Assembly (NCBI RefSeq): GCF_009796805.1
Contig: NZ_CP047029.1
Span: forward strand, 124,001-188,000
Source: Algibacter sp. L1A34
GTDB taxonomy: Bacteria; Bacteroidota; Bacteroidia; Flavobacteriales; Flavobacteriaceae
DNA: 64,000 bases
Direction of reading: 5' to 3'
Both the position numbers and the translations under genes were made by a program. Position 1 is the first letter of the stretch. Each line of letters starts with the position of its first letter. Positions 54,789 through 63,284 of this stretch are shown one piece after another. A model generated the notes under the pieces. It searched no databases. It had not been told where the DNA came from and saw only the letters and a program-made list of their open reading frames with translations.

Positions 54789-55229
54789 ATGCCTAACGAA
54801 ACAACATCCCATTTCCCTTATAAAACTTTAATTTGGGCCCTATTAGCCGCATTAACACTATTTATTTTTAAACCTCAAATAGAAATGCTACTAACCGATG
54901 CGGAACATATTGTTGTGTTTGGTATAGAAATAAAAACAAACAAGGAACAAGCCAACAAATTAACGGATAGTATTCAACAATTTGAAACCCAAATTAACAG
55001 CTTATCAGGCCAAATTACAACACAGCAAAATCAAATAAAAACTTTAGATAGGCTTAGAGCAAAACTTGAAAACGATTTAAAAAAATGTCCAGATGCGCAA
55101 GAGAATGTAAAAGAATACAGCTTGCAATTAAACCAAATATTTAAAGCCAACACCGAATTAAAAACTAAATCGGATGTTTTAAAAGACGTTAAAATTTTAC
55201 AAAGAAGCGAACTCGTTAAAAAACCATAA
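54789..55229 (+). CDS. Membrane-anchored coiled-coil protein in the CHAT operon
   Basis: A 146-residue protein with one N-terminal hydrophobic helix (LIWALLAALTLFIF, about 13-26) and a long coiled coil (about 48-140) with heptads such as DSIQQFETQINSLSGQITTQQNQIKTLDRLRAKLENDLKKC. It starts 12 nt after the oxidase and is the last gene of the operon. No known domain; it may hold or space the other components at the membrane. Confidence 0.7.
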   Translation: MPNETTSHFPYKTLIWALLAALTLFIFKPQIEMLLTDAEHIVVFGIEIKTNKEQANKLTDSIQQFETQINSLSGQITTQQNQIKTLDRLRAKLENDLKKCPDAQENVKEYSLQLNQIFKANTELKTKSDVLKDVKILQRSELVKKP

Positions 55230-55244
55230 GCCTAAGCTTATAGA

Positions 55245-56204
55245 CTATAACGCTACTAATTCCTTATGAATTTCATTAAAGAAATAAAACTGATTCTTAT
55301 ACCAGAATGTGTTTTCAAATAATAGAATATCCAATTTGGTACTTCCGTTACTTTGTAAAATATTTTTTGCTTTATCGAAATATAGCTTTGTATTTGGTAC
55401 ATCTTTCAATTTATAATACGTCATGGAAAGCCCAAGCATAGCATCAAAATCTAAGGCATCAAATTTTAGAGCCATTTCAAAATCGGTAATAGCATTTTTA
55501 TATTTTCCTAAAAGCAAATATGAAGTTCCTCTATAGAAATAAGCAAACCCATTATTTTTATTTAACCTAATAGTAGTAGAAAAATCGTTTTTCGCTTTCT
55601 TATAATAATTAATACTTAACAGAAATACACCTCGATTATAGTAAGTATCTGCCGAAGGATCCATAAGTACCGCAACGGTATAATCTTTTAAAGCCTGTTT
55701 ATAATTTTCAAGATTCTCAAACGATAAAGCTCGTAAACCATAAGCCTTAGCATAATATGGTTCTTTTGTTAATAATTGATTAAAAACAGCTATAGCCTCG
55801 TTATAATCACCTAAATCAAAATTAGCGCAACCCAAACTGTAAATCGCATCTAGAAAATCCGGATCCATCTTGGTTGCATACTTATAATCCTCTCTAGCTC
55901 CTTCAAAATCCTCTAAACTATATCTGGCATTACCACGATTAAAATAACTATCGGCATCGGGTTGCGATATTATAATTTTAGAATAATCAATAATAGCACC
56001 CGAGTAATCGCCCAACTCATTTTTAGCTATGGCACGATAAAAATACGCATCTAACTTATCAGATTCTAAAGCAATTACTTGCGTTAAAAGCTCTATTCTC
56101 TCATTTAAATCTTCTGTTTTTAAAGCTTGGCGAAACAATTTATTTGCTTGCCCAAATATTAATATTGGCAATGCAACTAAGATTAAGGTGAAGTATTTTT
56201 TCAT
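55245..56204 (-). CDS. Periplasmic TPR-repeat protein
   Basis: A 319-residue exported protein: signal (MKKYFTLILVALPILIFG) and about seven TPR repeats across residues 25-290, e.g. LDAYFYRAIAKNELGDYSGAIIDYSKII, ADSYFNRGNARYSLEDFEGAREDYKYAT, AKAYGLRALSFENLENYKQALKDYTVAV. TPR arrays bind protein partners. It converges on the last gene of the CHAT operon with a 15-nt gap, so it is not part of that transcript. Function unknown. Confidence 0.85.
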   Translation of the reverse strand: MKKYFTLILVALPILIFGQANKLFRQALKTEDLNERIELLTQVIALESDKLDAYFYRAIAKNELGDYSGAIIDYSKIIISQPDADSYFNRGNARYSLEDFEGAREDYKYATKMDPDFLDAIYSLGCANFDLGDYNEAIAVFNQLLTKEPYYAKAYGLRALSFENLENYKQALKDYTVAVLMDPSADTYYNRGVFLLSINYYKKAKNDFSTTIRLNKNNGFAYFYRGTSYLLLGKYKNAITDFEMALKFDALDFDAMLGLSMTYYKLKDVPNTKLYFDKAKNILQSNGSTKLDILLFENTFWYKNQFYFFNEIHKELVAL

Positions 56205-56315
56205 ATTATATTAATTCAACAATTAATATGCCGTTTTTAATGGCTTCAACAATTTTTTATTAAAGGTAATTATTTTTTACATAATTATAGGTATTAAACA
56301 TTCAACAAACCCCTC

Positions 56316-56657
56316 TTAATTAGAACACCAAACAGCCAATTCATTTCCCGAAGGATCTAAAAATTGAAATCGACTTCCGCCCGGGAACATAAAAACATCT
56401 TTTGTAATCGTTCCTCCTGCCGCTTCTATTTTAGCTTTAATTTCTAATAAATTTGCATGATACAAAACCACAAGCGATCCGTTAATTATTTTGGAATCGG
56501 TATATTCGAAACCGCCTTCTAAACCACTATTTTTAAATGCAATGTAGTCTGGTCCATAATCGGTAAATTCCCAATTAAAACATTTTTGATAAAAACTTTT
56601 GATGGATTCTAAGTTATTAGCATATAACTCAATGTAATTTATATGATTGTTTTCCAT
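56316..56657 (-). CDS. VOC-family (glyoxalase-like) protein
   Basis: A 113-residue vicinal oxygen chelate protein. The half-repeats are HINYIELYANNLESIKSFYQKCFNW (N-terminal) and GSRFQFLDPSGNELAVW (C-terminal), and metal ligands are likely at His4, a central His and Glu near the end. Similar small proteins include ring-cleavage and antibiotic-resistance relatives; the substrate cannot be told. It stands 74 nt before the DUF6596-type sigma gene on the same strand. Confidence 0.85.
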   Translation of the reverse strand: MENNHINYIELYANNLESIKSFYQKCFNWEFTDYGPDYIAFKNSGLEGGFEYTDSKIINGSLVVLYHANLLEIKAKIEAAGGTITKDVFMFPGGSRFQFLDPSGNELAVWCSN

Positions 56658-56730
56658 AAAATATTATTTAAGTCGATTAAAAAATGACTCGCAACTAAGT
56701 TATTAAAAGAATAATAACTTCATCAAAATA

Positions 56731-57978
56731 TTACTTCATTTTACCCAAAATATCCTTTTTCTTACTTTCCAAATAATGGCGTTCCAAATCATTATTCACA
56801 GCATTAAGCGCCAAATCAATTTGATTAATAGCTTTTCTAAAATCATTAGTCGCTATAAAATATTCTGCTACTGTACCATAAAACAAATAACTACGCTGTT
56901 CAAAATCGTGAGAATTCAAACTATCCAAATATAATTTTGTTAACTTAAAATCTTCTTTTTGAATACAAATAACGGCCATGCTTAATACATGTATATCCAT
57001 AGGTTGTAAAGTGTATAAGCATTGATACCAATAATGAATTTTATCCCAATTAGTATCTTCAAACCGCGCTACTTTTAAATGCTCGGCAGCAATAGCGGCT
57101 TCATAATGATAACACGAAAACGTTTTACATTGAACCGCTTTATGCATCATGGCATTCCCAAGTTCTATTAGCGGAAAATACCACAAACTTCTATCCTGCA
57201 TTTTTAAACTAAGTAGCTCATTCTCTAGATTAGTTTTCGCATCTAACCGTGCCGAATGAAAACACATTAATGCACACAACGCATAACTTTCTGGTGTTCG
57301 AGTATGTTTATTCTTTAAAAGCATCTGACAGAGCCTTAGTGCCTCGCCACATAACTCTTCCCTAATTAAAATTTCTTTTTTATTAGAATGAAAACCTTCA
57401 TTAAAAATTAAGTACAATACTTCCATCACACTTTCTAAACGTTCCGGCAAAGCTTTTCCTTGAGGGATTTGGAATTTTAAATCAGACGCCAAGATAGCTT
57501 TCTTAGCTCTTGCCAATCGTTTTTTTATAGTATCTTCTTTAGTTAATAATGCCGATGAAATTTCTTTTATACTAAACCCCGAAACCGTTTTTAAAGCAAA
57601 CGAAATGCGATCTCTAGGATCCAGTTTTGGGTGGCAAGCCGTAAAAATCATTCGTAATTGTGCATCGGCGATCTCTGTATCTAAAAAAAGATCATTTACA
57701 GCAATGGTATCCGTTCCCAAATTAAAATCAGGAATATGTTTTTGATGTGTTTTTAGACTTCTAAAGATATCTAAAACTCGATTTTTAGCCGCTTGTGTAA
57801 GCCACGCCTCTGGATTCTCTGGCGGATTATTTCTCCAAGCTAAACTTGCTTTAATAAAAGTATCTTGCACAGCATCTTCAATACTTTCAAGATGTTTCAA
57901 TCCAAAAATCCGAGTTAAAACAGAAACCATCTTTCCGCTGTGATGGCGAAAAAGATGGTCTATGAGTTTACTTCCCAT
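56731..57978 (-). CDS. ECF42-type sigma factor with long C-terminal extension
   Basis: A 415-residue RNA polymerase sigma factor. Sigma region 2: RLFGLKHLESIEDAVQDTFIKASLAWR-type (about 22-48); region 4: ISFALKTVSGFSIKEISSALLTKEDTIKKRLARAKKAI (about 128-165). A long C-terminal helical domain (about 170-415) with TPR-like repeats is typical of ECF42 sigma factors. The upstream DGPF/YCII gene overlaps its start by one base (TAATG), the standard ECF42 pairing. These sigma factors likely regulate their own neighbours; the signal is unknown. Confidence 0.9.
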   Translation of the reverse strand: MGSKLIDHLFRHHSGKMVSVLTRIFGLKHLESIEDAVQDTFIKASLAWRNNPPENPEAWLTQAAKNRVLDIFRSLKTHQKHIPDFNLGTDTIAVNDLFLDTEIADAQLRMIFTACHPKLDPRDRISFALKTVSGFSIKEISSALLTKEDTIKKRLARAKKAILASDLKFQIPQGKALPERLESVMEVLYLIFNEGFHSNKKEILIREELCGEALRLCQMLLKNKHTRTPESYALCALMCFHSARLDAKTNLENELLSLKMQDRSLWYFPLIELGNAMMHKAVQCKTFSCYHYEAAIAAEHLKVARFEDTNWDKIHYWYQCLYTLQPMDIHVLSMAVICIQKEDFKLTKLYLDSLNSHDFEQRSYLFYGTVAEYFIATNDFRKAINQIDLALNAVNNDLERHYLESKKKDILGKMK

Positions 57979-58325
57979 TAATGGTCGAAAACCATAATTT
58001 CACGAATCTCTACCGTACCTCCTAAATCAAAATCAGGATAATCTTGAGCTATTTTTTCAACTGCATCAAAACCTTCAGCTTCAACTAAATAATAACCACC
58101 CACAATTTCTTTAACCTCTGCCGACGTTAAATCTGTAACCGTTCGATTTTTACCAACAACACGTCTAATTTGTGGTGTTAAAGCCTCGCCTCCTCTCAAT
58201 ACTCCAGCGCTTTCCATTTTATTCCCCCAAGCAAACCATTTGCCCATTCTCGTTTGTAACTCTTCTGGAGATAAGCCTAAATCGGCATAATCGGCACCAA
58301 CGAAAATCATCATAAAATTTTTCAT
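57978..58325 (-). CDS. YCII-related (DGPF domain) protein
   Basis: A 115-residue single-domain DGPF/YCII protein: FMMIFVGADYADLGLSPEELQTRMGKWFAW, GGEALTP, GGYYLVEAEGFDAVEKIAQDYPDFDLGGTVEIREIM. This alpha-beta fold with a conserved His/Asp is thought to act as a small enzyme or ligand-binding partner. It is the constant partner of ECF42 sigma factors; its stop overlaps the sigma start. The upstream gap holds dispersed repeat copy 5. Confidence 0.9.
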   Translation of the reverse strand: MKNFMMIFVGADYADLGLSPEELQTRMGKWFAWGNKMESAGVLRGGEALTPQIRRVVGKNRTVTDLTSAEVKEIVGGYYLVEAEGFDAVEKIAQDYPDFDLGGTVEIREIMVFDH

Positions 58326-58430
58326 ATTATATATTTTTAAGGTTTATATAATTAAGACGTTTACCAAAATGTAAAAGGGGACCGTTTTTCAAAATAAATT
58401 ATAACTTTTTAAAAACTGCTTCAATTTTAA

Positions 58431-58526
58431 TTTGGGCGTTTCCCTCTGGGGCAGGCTTTCACGACTCGCTCCCTCCTATCGTCGGGGAGCTCAAACAGGC
58501 CGTTCAATCCTTAACGCGAGTGTAGG
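58431..58526. repeat. Dispersed intergenic repeat, copy 5
   Basis: Starts TTTGGGCGTTTCCCTCTGGGGCAGGCTTTC and ends CGTTCAATCCTTAACGCGAG. The shared start and end blocks match the other copies; the middle has a short GTCGGGGAGC palindrome-like stretch. Confidence 0.6.
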
Positions 58527-58600
58527 CTTAAAGTTATTTTTTAACTTTTAATTTAACGAATATAACCCAAAATCCATTCAAACTCAAAACTTCATAAAAC

Positions 58601-58640
58601 AAAAAAAAAGACCACCTGGGAATTTCAGATGGTCTCTTTA
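58601..58640 (-). terminator. Terminator after pruA
   Basis: On the minus strand GAGACCATCTG pairs with CAGGTGGTCT (one G-U pair), followed by a T run, 19 nt after the pruA stop. Confidence 0.82.
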
Positions 58641-58658
58641 AAAATATATTTTAAACTC

Positions 58659-60287
58659 TTATTCTCCTAAAAATGGGTAACGGTAATCTTTAGGTGTAAC
58701 AAAAGTTTCTTTTATCATTCTAGGCGATACCCAACGTAATAAGTTTTGAGCGCTTCCGGCTTTATCATTTGTTCCAGATGCTCTAGCACCTCCAAATGGT
58801 TGTTGCCCAACAACAGCTCCTGTTGGTTTATCGTTAATATAGAAATTACCAGCACAATTTTGTAAAGCTTCTGTAGCTTGTGTTACAGCATATCTATCGG
58901 TAGATAAAATAGCTCCCGTTAATGCATAATCACTAGTTTCATCAACTAACTTCAACGTTTCCGCGTAAGCGTCATCCTCATACACATAAATAGTAATTAC
59001 AGGGCCAAATAACTCTGTAGACATGGTTGTGTATTTAGGGTTTGTTGTAAGTATAACAGTTGGTTCAATAAAGTATCCTTTGCTTTTATCGTAACCACCA
59101 CCAACAATAATTTCTGCATCAGCATCCGCTTTTGCTTGGTCTATATATTTAGCTAATTTATCGAAAGAACCTTCGTGAATAACCGCTGTAATAAAGTTGC
59201 TCATATCTTCTGGAGAACCCATTTTAAAAGAATTCACATCTTCGATTACAAATTTCTTTACATCATTCCATAAACTTTGAGGAACATAAGCACGAGATGC
59301 CGCACTACATTTTTGACCTTGAAATTCGAAAGCTCCACGAACAATAGCTGTTGCTACTTGCTTAGCATTTGCAGATTTGTGAGCTACAATAAAATCTTTT
59401 CCTCCTGTTTCCCCAACAATTTTCGGGTATGTTTTATAGTTATGAATGTTATTTCCTATTTGTTTCCAAAGTTCCTTGAAAATAAAAGTAGACCCTGTAA
59501 AGTGTAATCCAGAAAAATCTGGGCTAGCTAATACTGTATCTGTAATCATTACTGGATCGCCAAAAACAACATTAATAACACCTGCAGGAACTCCTGCTTC
59601 TTCAAAAACATCCATAATAACTTTAGCAGAATATACTTGGCTATCACTTGGTTTCCATACTACAACATTACCCATTAACGCCATACAAGCTGGTAAATTT
59701 CCAGCAATTGCGGTAAAGTTAAATGGTGTTACAGCATAAGTAAAACCCTCTAATGGACGATACTCTACACGGTTCCAAGCATCACTTGTGCTTTTTGGTT
59801 GCTCCATGTAAATGTCTGACATAAACTGGACATTAAAACGTAAGAAATCAATAAGCTCGCAAGCCGCGTCAATTTCTGCTTGGTATATGTTTTTAGACTG
59901 CGCAATCATGGTTGCAGCATTAATTTTAGCTCGGTATGGACCTGCAATTAACTCAGCAGCCTTTAAAAATATCCCTGCTCGTTGCTCCCATGGCATTAAA
60001 CTCCATGATTTTCTTGCTTCTAAAGCTGTAGAAATAGCATCTTCAATATGTTTTTGCTCTGCTACATGATACGTTCCAACCACATGTTTGTGATCGTGAG
60101 GAGGAGACATTGTTCTGGTATTTCCAGTTTCAACATCTTGACCATTAATATATAGTGGTACATCTACTTTGCTATTAAACATTGCTTTGTAAGTTTCTAA
60201 AACAGCAGTACGCTCAGGTGATCCTGGAGCATAAGATTTAACTGGTTCGTTTACAGCAACTGGCACATTAAAAAAGCCTTTTCCCAT
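58659..60287 (-). CDS. pruA: 1-pyrroline-5-carboxylate dehydrogenase
   Basis: A 542-residue aldehyde dehydrogenase that oxidises P5C (glutamate semialdehyde) to glutamate with NAD in proline breakdown. Features: the NAD site and Glu in KIVGETGGKDFIVAH (about 270-285), catalytic Cys in FEFQGQKCSAASRAY (about 308-322), and FGPVITIYVYEDD. Length and N-terminus (GKGFFNVPVAVNEPVKSYAPGSPER) match single-function bacterial P5CDH. The proline dehydrogenase is not in the window. A TAAATTTG -7-like box lies at 60337-60330. Confidence 0.95.
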   Translation of the reverse strand: MGKGFFNVPVAVNEPVKSYAPGSPERTAVLETYKAMFNSKVDVPLYINGQDVETGNTRTMSPPHDHKHVVGTYHVAEQKHIEDAISTALEARKSWSLMPWEQRAGIFLKAAELIAGPYRAKINAATMIAQSKNIYQAEIDAACELIDFLRFNVQFMSDIYMEQPKSTSDAWNRVEYRPLEGFTYAVTPFNFTAIAGNLPACMALMGNVVVWKPSDSQVYSAKVIMDVFEEAGVPAGVINVVFGDPVMITDTVLASPDFSGLHFTGSTFIFKELWKQIGNNIHNYKTYPKIVGETGGKDFIVAHKSANAKQVATAIVRGAFEFQGQKCSAASRAYVPQSLWNDVKKFVIEDVNSFKMGSPEDMSNFITAVIHEGSFDKLAKYIDQAKADADAEIIVGGGYDKSKGYFIEPTVILTTNPKYTTMSTELFGPVITIYVYEDDAYAETLKLVDETSDYALTGAILSTDRYAVTQATEALQNCAGNFYINDKPTGAVVGQQPFGGARASGTNDKAGSAQNLLRWVSPRMIKETFVTPKDYRYPFLGE

Positions 60288-60505
60288 GATTTTCTATTTT
60301 TTGTTATTGAATATTCAGTAAATACAGCACAAATTTAAGAATTTTTAAATGATATATTTGATTGGAATACTATTAAAAGGTTGTTAATTTAACATAAAAC
60401 ACACATATCATTACTAATTTTAAAAATAGCAGTAAAAATTTAAACTCTTTTAAACCTAAATCCTAAAAAAATGTAAGTTTAGAACAATATAAAGAAGCAT
60501 CAAAA

Positions 60506-60817
60506 TTAGCTATTTAAATCGTTAGCACCCCATTGGTCTAGACTTCTTAAAATACCTTCGAGAGATTCGCCTCGTGTACTTAATTTGTACTCGACTTTGG
60601 GAGGAACCACAGCATATACTTTTCTAACAACTAAACCATCTTTTTCTAGTTCTCTAACCGTTTGTGTGAACATTTTGTTAGAAATACCAATAATTTGTTT
60701 CTGTAAAATCCCCGAACGCAAAGCTCCTTCTAAAAGATGAAACAGAATTAAAGGTTTCCATTTTGTACCAATTAACGTCATGGTATAATTAAGCGGGCAA
60801 TAATTATTTTTATTCAT
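60506..60817 (-). CDS. HxlR-family transcriptional regulator with a single N-terminal cysteine
   Basis: A 103-residue winged-helix protein. The ATG at 60817 is chosen: the natural start is MNKNNYCPLNYTMTLIGTKWKPLIL. The recognition region reads LQKQIIGISNKMFTQTVRELEKDGLVVRKV. Its only cysteine is Cys7, at the position used for redox or electrophile sensing in YodB/HypR-type members of the family. It is divergent from a VOC enzyme gene 119 nt away, with a palindrome-like site between them. Role as a repressor released by an electrophile is inferred. Confidence 0.88.
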   Translation of the reverse strand: MNKNNYCPLNYTMTLIGTKWKPLILFHLLEGALRSGILQKQIIGISNKMFTQTVRELEKDGLVVRKVYAVVPPKVEYKLSTRGESLEGILRSLDQWGANDLNS

Positions 60818-60860
60818 TTTTAAACATAATACATTAATAATCAACAATTAACTCGTTTAA

Positions 60861-60887
60861 GTAACTATAATACTTTTTAGTAAGTTA
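60861..60887. promoter_or_regulatory. Operator candidate between the HxlR and VOC genes
   Basis: TAACTATAATACTTTTTAGT followed by AAGTTA is an imperfect palindrome (TAACTA / TAGTaAGTTA). It abuts the -33 element of the VOC promoter and lies 45 nt from the HxlR start, as expected for a site controlling both. Confidence 0.5.
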
Positions 60888-60918
60888 TTGCCAAGATGAC
60901 TAATATAAGTTAAGTTTG
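60888..60918 (+). promoter_or_regulatory. Promoter of the VOC gene
   Basis: TTG at 60888-60890, a 20-nt spacer, TAAGTTTG at 60911-60918: full consensus. The leader would be about 14 nt. Confidence 0.75.
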
Positions 60919-60936
60919 TAATATAAAACTTGAATT

Positions 60937-61449
60937 ATGACTAAAAATAAAAATTATCCAAAATCTTTTTCACATATCGGAATTACAGTTCCTGATATTA
61001 AAAAAGCCGTGAAATTCTATTCTGAAGTAATGGGATGGTATGTTATAATGGAACCTTCCGAAATAAAAAAAGAAAATGACACTGCCATAGGGCAAATGTG
61101 TATTGATGTTTTTGGTGAAGACTGGGAAACCTTTGAAATTGCACACTTATCAACATCTGATGGTATTGGAATTGAATTATTCTGTTTCCCTCACGGCGTT
61201 AAAGAAGCACCAGAATTCAACCCGTTTAATACTGGTCTTTTCCATTTTTGTATTCAAGACCCTGATATTGAAACATTAGTTGACAAAGTAGTAGCAAACG
61301 GAGGTAAACAAAGAATGCCTATTAGAGAATATTATCCAGATGATAAACCATATAGAATGTGCTATGTAGAAGATCCATTCGGAATTATTTTTGAAATCTA
61401 TACACATAGCTACGAATTAACATATTCTTCTGGCGCTTATACAAAATAA
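60937..61449 (+). CDS. VOC-family (lactoylglutathione lyase-like) protein
   Basis: A 170-residue VOC enzyme. Repeats: FSHIGITVPDIKKAVKFYSEVMGWYV (about 11-36) and FHFCIQDPDIETLVDKVVANGG with YVEDPFGIIFEIYTHSYEL near the end; metal ligands His13, a central His and a terminal Glu fit the fold. Members isomerise or cleave reactive carbonyl compounds. It is divergent from the HxlR regulator and is its probable target. It shares little with the smaller VOC protein at 56316..56657. Confidence 0.88.
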   Translation: MTKNKNYPKSFSHIGITVPDIKKAVKFYSEVMGWYVIMEPSEIKKENDTAIGQMCIDVFGEDWETFEIAHLSTSDGIGIELFCFPHGVKEAPEFNPFNTGLFHFCIQDPDIETLVDKVVANGGKQRMPIREYYPDDKPYRMCYVEDPFGIIFEIYTHSYELTYSSGAYTK

Positions 61450-61482
61450 GAGCAAGAAAAACAGTAGAATACAAACCTATTG

Positions 61483-61565
61483 TAGTCTATAAATTTTATT
61501 TTTGCCTTTCAAAATTTTAAAATTTGAAACATTTTTTCGTAAGTTGCCAATCTGTTTATAGACTA
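61483..61565. repeat. Inverted repeat in the leader of the TANGO2-like gene
   Basis: TAGTCTATAAA (61483-61493) and its exact reverse complement TTTATAGACTA (61555-61565) flank 61 bases that contain a TATTTTTG box (61497-61504) and an inner palindrome (AAATTTTAAAATTT-like). It ends 8 nt before the ATG at 61574. It may be an RNA stem or a small mobile remnant. Confidence 0.5.
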
Positions 61566-61573
61566 TAGTTTTT

Positions 61574-62299
61574 ATGTGTACAGTAACTATTTTCCCAACA
61601 ACCGATAACGGTTTTGTTTTAACCTCGAATAGAGATGAAGCACCAAATCGAATTTCTCTTGAGCCCAATTTATATAACATAGAAAATACAAACCTACTAT
61701 TTCCTAAAGATAAATTAGCAGGTGGCACTTGGATTGGAGTTAGCGAAAAAAACAGACTTATTTGTGTGCTTAATGGCGGATTTAAAAACCACCAAAAACA
61801 AGATAAATATAGACTTAGCCGAGGTGTTATTGCTAAAGACTTTCTTATTACCGATAATATTGAAGCGTGCATTGAGAATTATAATTTAGAAGATATTGAA
61901 CCTTTTACTATTGTAATTTCAGATTGGAATTCTCAGTTGAAATTCTACGAATTAGTTTGGGATGGTAGCAATAAACATTTCACAAAACTACCCTTAGAAC
62001 CTAAAATTTGGTCGTCTTCTACTTTATACAACGCAGACATGAAAACAGAGCGTTTACAATGGTTTGAAAACTATAAACAAGAAAACAAATTAACAGCAAA
62101 ATCTATTTTAAAATTTCATAAAACTGCAGGTGCCGATAATGATAATTTTGGTGTTATTATGAATCGAGGCTCTATAAAAACTACAAGTATAACTCAAGTT
62201 GAAAAAATAAATAATAGTGTAAACATGCGTTATGAAAGTTTACACAACCAAAGCATTTCTAACAAAACATTAAAAACGCCACAAATAGTTAATGGATAA
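61574..62299 (+). CDS. NRDE (TANGO2-like) family protein
   Basis: A 241-residue protein of the Ntn-hydrolase-like NRDE family: MCTVTIFPTTDNGFVLTSNRDEAPNR carries the diagnostic NRDE after an N-terminal Cys2, the would-be nucleophile. Then GGTWIGVSEKNRLICVLNGG and WSSSTLYNADMKTERLQWF. The human relative TANGO2 is linked to lipid and heme handling; the bacterial role is unknown. It overlaps the next gene by 8 nt, so the two are translationally coupled. Confidence 0.88.
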   Translation: MCTVTIFPTTDNGFVLTSNRDEAPNRISLEPNLYNIENTNLLFPKDKLAGGTWIGVSEKNRLICVLNGGFKNHQKQDKYRLSRGVIAKDFLITDNIEACIENYNLEDIEPFTIVISDWNSQLKFYELVWDGSNKHFTKLPLEPKIWSSSTLYNADMKTERLQWFENYKQENKLTAKSILKFHKTAGADNDNFGVIMNRGSIKTTSITQVEKINNSVNMRYESLHNQSISNKTLKTPQIVNG

Positions 62300-63284
62300 T
62301 ACCGGAATTATTATAACACTCGCCTATCCTGACACTATTGTATTAGTTTCTAAAGAATGGTTTTCTCCATTTTTAAGGTTTATAGGTGTTGGAAAAAAAG
62401 ATTATTTACGTGCTGGCCACGCCGCTTTAGTTTTAATTGACAAAGAAACAGGGGTTTTAGAATATCACGATTTTGGTCGCTACATAACACCAGAACCAGA
62501 TGGTCGTGTACGTGGCAGGTATACTGATAACGAATTACATTTTCCTATAAAAGCTGAAATCAAAAATGGGAAAATCGAAAATTTAGATAGAATTTTAGAA
62601 TTTTTAGCAACAAACCCAAAAATAACACATGGTGAAGGCAAATTAGTGGCTTCAGTTTGTAATGTTATAGACTATAAAAAGGCTAGAAAGCATATAACCA
62701 TGATGCAAAACAAGCATTTTATTCGTTATGCTGCCTTTATTAAAAATGCTAGTAATTGCGCACGCTTTGTTTCCGATGTTTTAATCGCTTCGGTTACAAA
62801 ACCCGATATGAAAAAAAACATTGAAAACTCAAAATGGTTTACACCAAGTACGGTTGGAAATGTACTACTTTCCAATACTGAAGAACATCCTTTTGAAGTT
62901 TCCGAAACTGGAGAAATTTCAAAATTCACAGGTTCTCAAAAAAGTGAGAATTTACGATGTTTTTTAGATAAACTTAAAAATCACGAAGTTAATCTAGTTG
63001 GAACTTTAATACCAAAACCTGTAGAAAACCTACATAAAAATGCACAGTGGCTATCAGGTATTGCAGCTGGAGCTTGGTTTGAACTTCACAAAACAGACGA
63101 AGTTTCAAAATACAGATTTCGACGTGTTTCTCCTTACGGGAATATAGATGTTGATGCTTTTTTTAAAATTGAAAATAACGCTTTTAATCATGATAAAACG
63201 TTTCAATTTATTCCATATTCAAATTGTCAATTCTTTCATGTAAAACAAAATGAAACTGTATTTAAGTTCGAAAGAATTTATTAA
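62292..63284 (+). CDS. Permuted NlpC/P60-like (DUF6695-type) protein
   Basis: A 330-residue protein. A His in RAGHAALVLIDKETGVLEYHDFGRY (about 42) comes before a Cys in NASNCARFVSDVL (about 156), the H-then-C order of permuted papain-like (LRAT/YiiX-type) enzymes. The N-terminal strands IIITLAYPDTIVLVSKEWF and the C-terminal region (about 230-330) are unassigned. I recall the DUF6695 label for such proteins in Flavobacteriaceae; this is from memory. No signal peptide. It overlaps the TANGO2-like gene by 8 nt and converges on the next gene, 0 nt apart. An amidase or acyl-transfer activity is inferred. Confidence 0.75.
   Translation: MDNTGIIITLAYPDTIVLVSKEWFSPFLRFIGVGKKDYLRAGHAALVLIDKETGVLEYHDFGRYITPEPDGRVRGRYTDNELHFPIKAEIKNGKIENLDRILEFLATNPKITHGEGKLVASVCNVIDYKKARKHITMMQNKHFIRYAAFIKNASNCARFVSDVLIASVTKPDMKKNIENSKWFTPSTVGNVLLSNTEEHPFEVSETGEISKFTGSQKSENLRCFLDKLKNHEVNLVGTLIPKPVENLHKNAQWLSGIAAGAWFELHKTDEVSKYRFRRVSPYGNIDVDAFFKIENNAFNHDKTFQFIPYSNCQFFHVKQNETVFKFERIY

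Noticed and set aside
47448-55229. Bacterial gasdermin or CRISPR type III-E (Craspase) components near the CHAT protein
   Set aside because: No gasdermin-sized pore protein, Cas gene or CRISPR repeat was seen; the neighbours are a lipoprotein, an oxidase and a coiled-coil protein.
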